Below are positions 32,485 to 44,969 of a stretch of 64,000 nucleotides of DNA, in pieces. The notes beneath the pieces are model-generated. The model ran no database searches. It was not told where the DNA came from and saw nothing but the letters and a program-made list of their open reading frames with translations. The stretch's first letter is position 1. The number at the start of each line of letters is the position of its first letter. Source of the stretch: Tetradesmus obliquus (lineage: Eukaryota; Chlorophyta; Chlorophyceae; Sphaeropleales; Scenedesmaceae); the NCBI GenBank assembly GCA_030272155.1, contig CP126192.1, positions 7,040,501-7,104,500 of the forward strand, given 5' to 3'. Made by a program: the position numbers and the translations under genes.

Positions 32485-35253
32485 TCAGTATGTGTTGCCG
32501 TATATGAGGAATCCATAGTACTTCCCACTGGTGGGCGAGTTGTATGGGTCTCCGTTGAAGCCAAAGCGCTTGTTTGACCTGCTGTAGCTGCCAGCTGGCC
32601 TTACTATCTTAGAGTACTCACTCCCGCTGTTGCTCTTGCACACGCCTCGCTCATAACACATAGCAACCTGGCCACTGACAATGGGTGCTGCCATGCTTGT
32701 GCCAGACAGGTATCCAAGGTTTGGAGTGCCAGAAATGCAGCTGGCGCTGCCGTCTTTGCACTTGTATGCAGGCATGTAGCTCAAGATGCGCGTCCCTGCA
32801 AGCACATCAGCAGCAGGAGGGCAAGAAACAGCAGTGTGAGAAGTGCTTACAAACGTTTGGCTGCAGGGCTGCAGGTGCCTTGAAACATCTTGCGCCAACA
32901 CTGGCTGGTCACGCTTCTGCTGCTGCATGCCAGCATGTAGCCAAGCTGCTGGCTCATTTCAAGAGGCAATGCATGTATAAACTCTGTAGATGGTAGATCT
33001 GGCTCAAAAATGGGTGATCCTCACGCACCTGGTGCTGCAATGATGTTGGCGGGCTTGCCCTTTGCAGCATAGTTGCTGAACCTCGCAGGGTTGTCATCCC
33101 GCTCGCCTGTCGCTGGGTCAACGCCCTTCAATCCACCTGCCTGGCCATCAAAGTCATTAATGGCAGTAACAACCAGAGCATCCGGGCAGTTGGCCGGCGA
33201 AAACTTGGCCATGTCTTGTCCGTTGTTCCCGGCTGCGACCACGACAGTAATACCCTGCTTGGTCACTGCGCTGATGGCGTCGCAAACTTCGCTGTTTGTC
33301 TCGCCAGAAAGGCTGAGGTTGACCACACGGATGCGCTTTGACCGGCCGTTCTGTGCGACCCAGGTGAGTGCTGTCACAACAGTTCCCATGGTGCCCTGGC
33401 CCGTGGCTCCCAGCACTTTCAGGCAGAAGATGGGCACTTTGGGGTACATGCCTACAATGCCCCGGCCGTTTCCGCGAGCTCCCAGGATTCCTGCAGCAAG
33501 AAGTAGCAATTTCGGCAGCAGCAGCGGCACTGTCAGGAGTGAAGTGTGGCATGCAGGTAACAGCAGCAGCATGTGTATCGGCAGCGGGACGCCAAGCAAT
33601 CCAACAATCTGCCGCAGGTAGTGATGTGCATGCTGCCGGCACATCCAGCTGTTGCAACCTGCAGCTGGTGCAGATATTTCAGCACTGCCGCAAATGAGTC
33701 CCAATGCGTCCACTAAATCTGTGCACTAGTTCATAGCACTCGCACCTGCCACGTGCGTGCCATGGCCGTTGCCATCCAAGCCATAGCTGTTGTCCGATGT
33801 AAAGTCTATGCCGCCAACGACGTTCAAATCCTCGTTAGTAACGTCACATCCGGTGTCAATCAGCGCCACCACCACGCTGCCGTTTGCTGCTGCCTGCACC
33901 ATGGGGCGTGCCGAAGAAGCTGGCCGCTTGTTTGGCACTATTGCACCAATCCTGAGCAGTGAGGTAGTGGCCTCTGCTGAGTTTGACAGACGGGCTGCAT
34001 GACAATACAGCACACAGCAATGCAATGGCACTCAGTCAGGGCACAGCAGCAAGAGATGGCACATGCTGCTGTGCCGTATGAAAGGGGCAGTCTGAGCAGC
34101 AGCCAGCATCTAAATTGGTGGATGCAGCACATCGCAGCACCTGCTGGCAGTACTGCTGTCCGTGTACCATGTGTTGAGCTGTCTCCATTGCAACAGCTTC
34201 ACAAGCCTGCCATTTCATAGCGGTCATCAAGCGTGTATGTACCAAGCATGCCAAACCCCTGCTGCTGCCACTGCGCATCGCTGCTACTGCTCACCTGTTG
34301 CTGCTGCAATGCCCACCCACGTGTCTGGCACCACCCTCATAACGTCTTGATGTGCTGACAGCTGTGCCACCACATCTGCTTCATCCACATCTGCTGGGAT
34401 GTCAAGCACAAAGCCTTGCAGGCCGCCCCCTGAAAAGTTTGTCTGCGGGGTGGCCCCAGCAGCAGCAAGGCTGGCTGGCGCCACTGCGTCGCTGCTGCTG
34501 CCGGCTGCTATGCCTACTGAGGCAGAGCTGACTGCGGTGTTGTCTAACAGGCTGTGGCAGCAGCAGTGAAAGGAGCAGCATGGACAGCGTCAGAGGTTTG
34601 TAGCAGCAGGTAGCCAATTGTTTGGGACTCTGAGACAGTGTTTCAGCAAAGAAGAAGAGAGAGATACTTGCAAGTGGGTCAAGTCAGCGCCAGCGGAGCA
34701 TAAGCAAAGACATGAGTGGTCATGAAAAGGTCTGCGGGATGCTTGCTGTGCTGGCATGGGAATCTGGCAGTGTGGTGCTGCTACAGCTGCTGGCTGGTGC
34801 CAGGCTGGCAGGCCTGACATGCTGCACCTGCCCCAGCAGCCTACCCAGCAGCATAAAAAGCGTAATATCTTCGTTACCTGGATATAGCGTTGTCTAGGTC
34901 CTGCACTTCTTGCTTCATGCGCACGATATAGCGCCTTGCCACCTTTCCATGCCTTGTGCCGGTGTCCTTCATTGGATCGTAGCCTGCGCACGTAAAGTGT
35001 GCATATTGGTCAATAATCAAGCCGCAGAAATGGTTTTCCCGCTCGCATAGTGACATAGCCTGGCCAACGGTGTTTGCGCGGCACTAGGCGAGAAGTCCAA
35101 CCAGCCGAGCATTGCAAGCTCACCTTTGGGCGCAGACAAATGACTTTTGTATTGAAGTGGATCCCTAAACTCAGGCGTGTCCGTCTGGGCTGCACATCGC
35201 CAGGGGATTGCTGACAGCACAGCGCACAGCGCCAGGATCCACGATGCCCGCAT
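32485..35253 (-). CDS. Secreted subtilisin-like serine protease (S8), paralogue A
   Basis: Exon model: 35253-35124, 34983-34878, 34551-34295, 33994-33746, 33490-33029, 32795-32485; phases agree, 504 residues. It starts with a classic signal peptide (WILALCAVLSAIPWRCAAQ). An N-terminal prodomain of the inhibitor_I9 type follows (RRYIVRMKQEVQDLDNAIS to HQDVMRVVPDTWVG). The catalytic Asp211 is in VVVALIDTGCD, His242 in NGHGTHVAG, the oxyanion Asn in VVVAAGNNGQD, and Ser435 in LSGTSMAAPIVSG. The tail (GKYYGFLIYGNTY) is shared with paralogue B. All elements of an active, secreted, self-processing subtilase are present, so an extracellular or vacuolar endopeptidase role follows from the family; its substrate is unknown. 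No exon echoes were seen. Confidence 0.92.
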
Positions 35254-37054
35254 GGTCGCTGTGTCAATGTTTTTTACTGCTGCTACTACGGTCAGCTTTG
35301 CTTCGTTAATCGGCTGCCTCTTCCCAGTAATGCCTGCGGCTTCCCGTCACCCTGTCTCGGCAACCGAACAAACCAATTTCATGAAGAGCAGCACACGCAA
35401 CTGGGAGTGCAGCAATAAAATTCGCTATCGTCAGCTTCCTATATGACCGAATGGGTTGGTATTGAACAGCCGAAGAACTACTGGGTTACATTTTTCTGCT
35501 TGTCACTTGGACCATTGCAGCCGCTGAAAACGGGGCCTAGACCCAGCAGAACACACTGAAGACTAAATATTAATTTATTTCAAATGTGTTTAATCGGGCT
35601 GTGGGGCGAATCGTTCAACACATGTCAGGTAATGGCGGGAGAAGGTCCAAGTTACGCTGCGCTTTCCTTGCTGCTGAGGCTTCGCATCGTAGGTTACGAC
35701 TGAAAGGTTGCAACAAAATAGTATCAGAAACTAATACGCTGGTTTGCACGAACATCCACTCCACGAAACATCCCGCCAACCAACCAACCGACGTTTCAGC
35801 TGCACCCGGTTGCTGGGGAAGCTGGAGCCAGCTCTAGAGCTCGTCACGCATCCGAAGGAGACGATGCAAATGTTCAACACCATTTTCGTGTGCCACGGAT
35901 TGATGTTGGTGTGCTGGGTGCCTGCATGCCAGTGCTTGAAACACAGCACGTGCCATGTGTCCAATGCTCTGTCAGGCTGCATGCTGCTAGCAGCGCTGCG
36001 TCACTAACGGTGCAATGCTGCAGCCTGATGCACTATCACACAGCCGAATTGATAGATGGCCACGATTCCAACCAAGCCAGTCATCGTCTGCGCGCATCCA
36101 CACATTGTCTCATGCTGCAGGGAGCTGTGCTCACCATGAGGGTTTGCCTTTACCGTCAAATTTTTTGGGATCTAAGATGTTAGTCACAGAGGCCACAGCA
36201 AGTCCAAATGGATGAAGCTGGATCATCACATGACTGCTGTTATGATAACTCAAAGCCACTGATCATGTACATTCCAGTGCCAGCCAAATGCATGCCACTA
36301 CCACCTAGTAGCTGCACCCGCCCTGCACCACTGAGGGCGGTGCTGGTGCTAGTTGAGGCACCGACTGCACGTTGTGCAGAACAGTTTGCTGAACTCAATT
36401 GCAAGGGATTGAGGCGGTCGCCGTGGCTGCCTCACCCGCCATCACAACCAGCAAAACACAAGGAATTGTCCTGACAATCTGTCTGTACAGTGGTTGTCGT
36501 CATGACCACTCGAGTGGCATTTGCTGCAGCGCTCAACAACATGTGGAAGACATGGAGGCTCACCTTGAAGGCAGCACTTGGTGATAATGATAAACTGACT
36601 TGATGCAGCAGAAGCATCAACAGAAAGCGCACAATGCATGCAACAGGCTGAAGAGTATCAGCCCGAAACTGCGCATCTTTCAGTGCAGGGGTGCCCGCCA
36701 CAGACAGTCATCCCGCCTCTACCTATGTATGTACTGCAGCTGAACTCTATCTAACCCCAGCGCCTCATCAAGGAACAAGCACTTTATCAGCAAGTCAGCA
36801 GCAGCTCTCCCTTCCCCAGAATTGTGTTGCTTTGCAACTGCCATGCGCATTGTCATTCACGTCAGACACAGCTGTACACGCACACAGCCCTTTTCTTTGC
36901 AGGAGGAAGTGCTGCGCTGGCAAGCACTGGCCACACAACTGCACAGCTCCCCGCGGTACATATACAGAAAGGCAATTGGCGGCAGACAACAGCAGCTCTC
37001 ACAGAAGATTGCTGCTGCTGCCGCTGCTGCTGGTGTTGCTACCGCTGCGGCTGC
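35254..37054. other. Region between the tandem proteases
   Basis: About 1.8 kb contains the presumed promoter of protease A next to 35254 and the 3' end of protease B at the other side. Frames here are short and unsupported. I see no conserved motif and no repeats of note. Confidence 0.45.
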
Positions 37055-37553
37055 TCACCACCTGTTGCCCCAGACCATGTACCCGAAGTACTTGCCAGAC
37101 ACCGGCCGCGAGGGGTCGCCCAGGAAGCCATACCCGGGGTTTGCCAAATTGAAGTCCCGCGTGAGCGCCATGATCCGGGCTAGCTCTGTGCCATTGTTGG
37201 AGTTGCAGACGCCGGCGCGGTAGCAGCGCGCCACCACGGACGCCACATGCGGCGCAGCCTGGCAGGCAGCAGCAGCAAGCGCAGGTGCGCGGAGATTTCA
37301 ACAAGGAGCAGCAGTCAAAGTGCTACACAGGCAAATGGCAGGAGTGATGGAGCGGCTGCTACTGCGCTTGCTTGCATCGCCAGACAGAGAGAACCCAACA
37401 CTGCCCTGGCTGGCTGCCCAGCAGCAGGGAATGCTGAACAATTCGATTGTTCGGCGAAACACTAGTGCACCGTGATGCGCCTACTGCAGTGTTGAGGGCA
37501 CGCGTCGCTATGCATTTTCTGCTCTTCTGCTCCTGCTTAGTGCTACAGCTTGG

Positions 37554-37600
<47 letters not shown>

Positions 37601-37953
37601 ACCATGCTGGTGCCTGACAGGAAGGCCCAGGGGCCCCAGCTCACGCACTGCATGCCATACGTGCCGCACGCCTTGCGCGACCATGTTGACAAGATTAGAC
37701 GCCCTGGCAGCAACACAGAGACAAGCAATATCAACAGCAGACGCGTCAGTTTGTAGGACACATCGCGTCGATGCAGCCAGCAGCAGTCAGAGGTGCTCCT
37801 CTTGTGGATGAGGTATACCGCAACGCGCTGCTGCAGTGGGCCAGGAAACCACAGTAGCTGTCCAGCCAGTGCTGCTGCTGTTTTCGCTGCAGCCGTTGCC
37901 ACACATGCTTTCCAGCACCTTCGCGCCCCTCTTACCTTGTCCCACAGTCATGC

Positions 37954-38009
<56 letters not shown>

Positions 38010-38419
38010 TCAACCCTCTCACCTGGTCCCGCGATCGTGCGCGCTGCTGTGGCCGTGCTGCCCCAGTTGCTGAAGTCCGTGTAGGTGTCATCCAGGTCTG
38101 TCTCGTTCACTGGCGTGCCAAAGCCGCCAGGCAGGCCATCATAGTCACTGACAGATGTGACAGCTAGCGTATCAGCACAGTTGGCTGGGGAGCTGCTAAG
38201 CATGCTGCGGCCCTGGTTGCCTGCAGGAACAGGCGCAGGCAACAGAGAAGCAACACATAGGTGTGTTGAGCGTATAGGTAGGGTGCCACCATAGGCCAGG
38301 AGTTTTTTCTGGGCTGGGTCTAAGAAGATGCAGGAACGGCCGCCACCAGGGCCTGCGGCGCTTGCTGTAACAGGCATTGCTCGGCCTACACACACCACAC
38401 CTTTGACCCACACCACCAC

Positions 38420-38457
<38 letters not shown>

Positions 38458-40534
38458 ACACAACCCAGTTGCTGATTCCCACCTGCTGCCACCACAAAGG
38501 TGATGCCCGCTTTGATAGCCCAGTACACTGCATTGCACACTGCCACGCTGCTGGGCCCTCCCAGGCTCATGTTGGCCACGCGGATCTTGCTGGCCCTGCC
38601 GTTGCTGGCCAGCCAGTTGATGGCAGACACGATGCTGCTGGTGCTGCCAGTGCCCAGCTTGTTGAACACCTGCGGCAGCAGCAAGACGTTGCCAAAGGTT
38701 TGTATGTTAACCGCATTGCTCAATTGCTGGGCTTCATGTGCCGCTGCTCCGTTATGGTCTAAAGTGTTGCAGGCGTCAGCCGGCACGATGCTGCTGCTGC
38801 TGCTGCTGCTGCTGCTACTGCTACTGCTTCTGCTGTTTGTTGGGCGCATGTGCGCTCACAACCTCTGTCTCAGCTGCAGTTCCTGCGCCCAGGCAACTCT
38901 GCTGAATGACATGTGCCAAGCCCGCCACAGCTGCTGCCTCCCACCTGTAGCGCAAACACTTTGGTGCCCGGGTATGCCCCTGATGTCCCATAGCCGTTGT
39001 TATTTGCCGAGATCGTCCCTGCCACATGCGTCCCGTGGCCGTTCAGATCCTCCAGAGGATCTTCACCCACAAAGCTTAAACCCCCAACCACATTGTTCAC
39101 AAGATCCGGATGCCCTGCATCAATGCCTGTGTCCAGCACTGCCACAACAACCTCCTTGTTTGTCACATTTGGCTGCACCCACGCTAGCTCGTTTGCGTTG
39201 CGGTTGTACTGCGCGGACTGCATGCGGAAGATGCCGGTGGGAACTTCCCACTTGCCCCCAATGGAGTTCACTGCGGAAGCAAGCAGGCACAGCAGCGTTG
39301 TAACAGGTTGTTCCCACTGCTGTTGAGTGTCAATAGGCCCATAACCAATGCAGGTGACGCTGCTGTATTTGCGCAAGCTGCCGCCAGGTGACTCTGCTGT
39401 CTTTGCTCAGCGCTTGTACCACTAGCATTGACTATATTGCTGCTGACTGCTGCCAATCCCATAACAATTGCAAAGCCATAAAACTGTCGTTGTTGCTTTC
39501 ATTGCTGCTGCCGCTGTTGCTGCCGCTGCTGCGCGCATGTGCTCTGTTACCAGAGGCCTGCAACTGCTGCGCTGACGCTGCCGAGGTGCTAATCCATCAC
39601 AAGCCGAGCCGCACAATCCAACAAACCCCACTGGCTTCCCTGCTTCACTGCACACCTGACGCCAGCTCCGGATAGAACAGCTGGTCCGGCTCGATTGCCT
39701 TGATAAAAGGCAGCGCCAGCAGCGCCTGCAGCAGCAAGGGCTGCGCCTTTTTCCGCCTCGCCCGGAAGGTGAAGCCCTTGAAGAGGCCATCAAACCTGAT
39801 CACCTCCTCGAGCCCGCTGTTGTTGCGCAGAGGCGGCAGAATCCTGCAAGGGGATAGGGCACATGCAGTTGGGTGGTTAGTGGGGCCGCAGCAGTGTGTG
39901 CGGACAGGGCTGCTGCTGCTGCAAGTGCTGCGGCGGCGGGATGTGTATGCACCGTGCTGCGGCAGGCTTGGTGCTGCCTTCATAGGTGTGCAATCTTGGT
40001 CCACTGGGTGGCTGTGCGAAGTTGTATGCTCAGTAACAGGTGGCGCTGGCATGGTTGTTGGCATGCGCGCAAGCCCATGGTCGCTGCTCCTGCTGCTGCT
40101 CGTGCTGCTGCCGTTGCTGACTTTCTGTTGGTCCTACCAGCGCATGTGCTGCTTACCGTTCAAGTATGTCATTCAGATTGGGGATATCTTCCCTCATGGT
40201 GACCACAAACTGCCCGGGAATGATAGATGGCAAAAAATGGCGGGCTGCGCGGGAAAGTGCAATACACACACAAAGTGAGGTTGCTGCACTCCCAGTCTGA
40301 CGGAAAAACAAATGAAGTTTTCTTATGCTTTCTATGCATGCTGTTAGCGATAATGGTGCTGTTGAATCGCCACTTACAAGTGTTGAATATGTTCGGCATG
40401 TGGAAGCCCTCCGGCAGCTTCAAGGCCTGAAGCGACCTGCCCTGCGCCGCTACATTCTCAATTCTGACACTTAGCAATATGATAAGCACTAGCTGCAGAC
40501 AGGTGCCGAGCGAGGGCCTGCACCTGATGTGCAT
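37055..40534 (-). CDS. Secreted subtilisin-like serine protease (S8), paralogue B
   Basis: Exon model: 40534-40378, 40244-40157, 39843-39656, 39270-38945, 38669-38483, 38220-38023, 37703-37603, 37258-37055; phases agree, 482 residues. The signal peptide contains [11 protein letters not shown]. The prodomain includes [18 protein letters not shown] and [17 protein letters not shown]. The catalytic triad is Asp191 ([11 protein letters not shown]), His223 (NGHGTHVAG) and Ser414, whose motif GTSM/AAPHVA is split by an intron between Met and Ala. The oxyanion region reads FVVAAGNQG after splicing. Its C-terminus ([13 protein letters not shown]) aligns with paralogue A, and both lie head-to-tail on the same strand, so they arose by an old tandem duplication; intron number differs (7 against 5). 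CTG tracts sit in two introns. Confidence 0.92.
37553..37600. repeat. CTG tract at a protease B donor
   Basis: About 15 CTG triplets lie just inside the intron that splits the GTSM/AAP active-site motif. On the coding strand the donor is GTGAGCAGCAGC, so the repeat forms donor positions +4 onward. Confidence 0.8.
37956..38007. repeat. CTG tract in protease B intron
   Basis: About 17 CTG triplets lie in the intron that follows protease B exon 6, about 15 bp past its donor. Confidence 0.85.
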
Positions 40535-41339
40535 TGCTGCTCTCTGCAGTTGCCCTCGCCCAGACAGCCACGTGGTGTGTGTGCAGGCTCAAGGTTTCAC
40601 TACAATGCACATAACATCAAACGTTTAAACTAGGTGTTGCTTGCGTGCCTGCATGCGGGCGTGGCAATTCTCGACTGGCAAGGCTTTTGTGACCATTTAA
40701 GTGAGGAAACCAGAGAGGAACCAGCTGGCGTAACTTTTCATCAACATCAAACTTCCTTTCAACCTTTTCGCTTGTGTTGTCGAGTCAGTTCAAGTGGTTA
40801 CAGCACATGGTTCAAGGCAGCACCTCAGTAGTGTTCGGAGCTGTACCTGAACACGTCCCCAGACCCATGATATCCGGTTTTATTGGAAACTGTATGTATT
40901 CGAACTTCCTGTGGGACCCATGCAGCAGCATCTTCCCTACACTGCAAGTAGCTGTGTTGATGTGGGTGTGTATTCTCGTCGTGCTGCTCGCGTTAGGGTG
41001 ACAACCAAGTACACCAGACTCAAACTAGCTTGATACCAGTGCATAGTAGTTCTGTTGAGCCTTACGCCAAAACTCACAGGGCATGTCACTGTGGTTTTCT
41101 CCGCTGTCACTCGCAGCTTGTGGCAACACCCTGGTTTCGTGCCACTCATCACATTCCCAATGATTAGTTCAACCGTTTTAGTGCTGCGACCCACTCCCGT
41201 AAGCGTTGTTTGTCTTGTGGACATGAGCGAACCCATTGTGAGCTACGCTTGGTGCCTGATCAAGGGCAAGAAAGCACCAGTATAACGAAAAGATCAGTGT
41301 CTTTTAGGGGCTGGAAGTGCTCGCCCCCAGCACGGGACT
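40535..41339. promoter_or_regulatory. Divergent 5' region (protease B / EEIG-like gene)
   Basis: About 800 bp separate divergent start codons. No recognisable promoter element was seen. A 75-codon hydrophobic frame at 40774-41001 has no supporting context. Confidence 0.4.
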
Positions 41340-44300
41340 ATGGCATTCCTAAAAAAGAAAACTCCGCATCGGTACCACTTTGAGATCATTCCAACGCGAT
41401 GTGGTGCGTTTCAACCTGTGCATTTGGCCATCATAGGCTGCAGCATCCCCACCAGCGACGGGTGCCAGCAACCCCACTTTTTCCAGGGCCACCAGGACCA
41501 GCCCGCAGCAGATGCAGAGCCATATATTTTCAATCTGTACCTAAGTTATGGTCTTGTCCAGCTGCATGCAAACGTGCTAGCCGCTGCAGTAGAGACACCT
41601 TGGGGTTACCTTGCTGCTGCTCTGACAGCTGCACACATCACGCCAGCTGCTGTCCATCTCCTGTTTGTACCCTCCTGCATGCTACCGCCAACATGTTGTC
41701 TTTAAATGCTTATTGACTGCAGAGGGCGTCATGGCAGGCCCTGCGCAGGCGTCTGTGGTGTGTGAAAGCGGCACCAAGATCTCCTACACAGAGCCCAGCA
41801 CCCTGGGCGCCGATGGCAAGGCACGCTTCAGCAGTGTGATGCGCATGGTGCGTCACAAAATAACTGGCATTATTGCAGAGCCTGCAGCTGTTAAAGCTGA
41901 TATTGTGAAACTGCAGCTGGCTTTGGAGTGCAGGGGCTGAAGCAGCAGCAGCAGCAGCATGTGATGCTCATGGCGCCACCCAGCAGCACCCACTTTGTTT
42001 GGGTTGCTGCTGCTGCAGCAGCTGCTGGCCACAACAACATACCCAATTTCCTCCTTGATAAAAGTGCTAGGTCGCTTACCTTGCTGCAAACGCGCTGCCC
42101 CCTGCCCTGCAGACCTCCACCATCCACAAAGTGGAGAACTCACTGCTGCCAAAGGAATACAAGTTCAAAGTCCAAGTCATCCGCGAGAGCCAACAACATG
42201 GCGGCATTCACTTCCACCATGGCGACAACCACCAGCGCCGCAAGACTGTGGCTCGCACCAAGCTCAACCTCGCTGAATTCTGCACTCTCAGCAGCACAGC
42301 AGCAGCGCAGATTGTGGATGTGCCTCTCACACCGCACGGCAGTTTGACCCTTAGCATCCGCGCAGTGTGGCTGCAGAATTGGAAGAAGACCAAGAGCAGC
42401 AGGAGCGGCGGCACAAGTGAAAATGAGAGTGAGACTGACTTCAGCAGCATTGCAGGGTCGGACCACAGCGGCGGCAGTTTGGAGGCGCGCCACGCTGCTG
42501 TTGAAGGCGACAACAGCAGCAGCAGCAACCCCGCGGACTTGCCGATGGGTGAGCGTCAGCATCAGCTGCTGATGCGTTTCATGTGTGAACAATGTGTCAT
42601 GTGGCTGAGGAATGATGCACATGGTTGTTGTATGGTTGTTGACTGCAGTGCCTGCCGAACATGCACGTCAGCCTCTTGGTTGGTGCGCAGCGCCCGCACT
42701 GATGCCCTGCTGCTGTGCCAGCGGCTGATTTGCAGCTGTGTCACTGCTGCTGCGTTTGCTGCTGCTCTATAGGTGGAGGGGTCCTGCCGCCGCCTGTCAA
42801 GAAGACCGACAGAACCAGCAGCGCTGACCTGTCTTCCCTGGCAGACTACCACCTGAGAATCAACAGCATGAATGCGCGCCAGGCAGCTGCTGCTGCAGCC
42901 ATCGCAGCAAGCATCGTGGCTGGAAACCGCGGCAGCGGCAGCAGTGATGGCCGCCTGCGTGACGCCCTCACCGCACGCATCGTCCCGAAAGACAGCAGCG
43001 CCGCAGCGCCTGTTGCTGTGGGTGCAACAGGTCTGGCCGGGCGTGGCTCGAATGAGCTGCTTGTTGCGTCCAGCGCAGTGGCAGCAAGCGCCAACCGCCT
43101 TGGCCGGCGCAGGATGTTTGGCGGGCAATCAGAGCGCTCGATGATAGCACCAATCCTAGAAGGAGAAGAGGCGTCTTCCGGCACTGCAGCAGCGACAGGC
43201 AGCCATGACGGCAGCAGTGAGAGCTTGGAGCGGGAGAAAGCCCTGTCAGCTGAAGCGCTGCGCAAGCACATTGCTGCCACTAGCGGGGACTCATTCATCA
43301 GCAGCGGCGGCTGCAGCAGCAGGCCAGCAGGCGGCAGCGCAGCCAGCAACAGCAGTAGCCCGCCGCGAGTGCGGCCGGCAAGCCAGCGGCAGCGCTCAGG
43401 ATCCAGCGAGCTGCCTGACTCTGTGATGTCCTCAGTTTGTGAGGATGGCAGGCATGGCAACATGCACAAAGCGCTGCATGGGCACCTGCCGCAGTGGATG
43501 TGGCCGTTTGCGAAAGATGATGCGGCGGCAAAGGAGGTCACCACAGATGAGCTGATGCGCCAGATCGGGGCGAGTGGCAATGATGCGGCGAAGCTGCAGC
43601 AGCTGTGCAGGGGGCTGCTGTGCGAGAGGAATGACTGGCGCTTCAAAGCAACCCAGGTGCGAGGAAGGCTCACTACAGCAGCAGCTTGTAAGTTTATTGA
43701 AGTTGTTGCATGCTTGTGCTATCACGCGGTGCAGTATCATAATCTGTATGAGACGAGCGCGGCTGCTGCACATGTTGCCGCCCCCGCTGCCCTGCTGCTG
43801 CCTATCCTGTGTATGCTGCCAGCGCTGCCAGCACATTGTTCAACTTTAACACCTTTGTACCAGTGTCGACAATCTGTCTGACTCTTGGCTTCCTCTCCCT
43901 GTACACTGCCGGCTCTGTCCTGCAGTGGGAGAAGACAGCAGCTGCCATGCAGGAGCAAGTGGATGCAGCGCAGCACAGCCACGCCATGCTGCAGCAGCAG
44001 CTGCAGATTGCAGAGAGCCAGCTGAGCCAGCTGCAAGCCAATGCACTGCTGGACAAGCTTGTGGAAACCAAGCTGCAGCTGGCACAAGCAGACCTGCAGG
44101 TCAGCACGCTGCAAGGCGAGCTCAAAAACGAGCGGCAGCGCCACAGCAAGCTAACCACGCAGCTAGTGACCCTGCAGCTGCAGCATGATGGCTTGCAGGA
44201 ACAGCATAAGGAGCTGCAGGATGCTGCAAAGCAGCAGCAGCGGCAGCTGCAGGCAGCTGGGCTTGGCAGCAGCTGCATGCCACTGCCTGGCGTGATGGCC

Positions 44301-44969
44301 AGCTGCAGTGGTAGCTCTGGAGACAGTTTTGATCAGGGAGAGGGCCTGCCGCAGCAGTCGTCATCATTATCTAGCTATGCATCATCACAGCAGTCGGCTG
44401 CTGCTGCGCCGTCCTCGGCGCCTCTAGTCAAACGTAATACGAGCAGCTCTGCATCTGCATCAGCTGCAGGCAAGGACAGCAGCAGCAGCAGCGGCAGTTG
44501 GAGCTGGGGAAGCTGGATCCGGCCAGTCAACAACCTGATTGGACTCGACAGCACGGCAAGCAGCAACAGCAGCCGCAGCTGTGCTGGGAACGGGGTTGCA
44601 GAGCACGCACCAGCATGTGCTGGCAGTGGCCAGAGCATAGACGCCACATGGCAGCGGCTGCAGCAGCAGCAGGCTGCGCGCGCTGCAGGCACTCCAGGGC
44701 TCAGCAGCAGCACTGGCGGCGGCGCTGGCTTGCAGCAGAGCATGCAGCCGCGGCAGCTTGGCGGCCGCTTGCTGCAGGACAACAGAGCAGTTCCAGCTGC
44801 ACTTGGTGAAGGTGGCAGGTGTTGCGCGCAGTCGTATGACGAGTGTGACGGACCTCGCTACACCAGCAGTGACCAGGAGAGATACAGCGGCAGCACTGAT
44901 CAACGCAAGCATCTGCCGGCGCTGGGGAGGCAGTCTTGGGGCGGGCACGAAAACAGGTTTGGCCTGTAG
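41340..44969 (+). CDS. EEIG1-type NT-C2 domain protein with coiled coil
   Basis: Exon model: 41340-41417, 41725-41847, 42113-42548, 42773-43656, 43926-44969; phases agree, 854 residues. The N-terminus MAFLKKKTPHRYHFEI matches the start typical of the EEIG/NT-C2 family, followed by C2-like strands (GVMAGPAQASVVCESG, LLPKEYKFKVQVIRE) and the signature RTKLNLAEF, then LTPHGSLTLSIRAVWL. NT-C2 domains tether proteins to membranes or organelles. The middle is Ser/Ala-rich and probably disordered, with one ordered island HGHLPQWMWPFAKDDAA. Residues about 508-610 form a strong coiled coil (MQEQVDAAQHSHAMLQQQLQ onward). The rest is Ser-rich. A scaffold or adaptor role is inferred. The first exon's donor (CCT/GTGCAT) is weak and is the least certain part of the model. 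Confidence 0.75.

Noticed and set aside
40774-41001. 75-codon hydrophobic frame upstream of the EEIG-like gene
   Set aside because: No start context, splice partner or conserved motif; probably promoter DNA.
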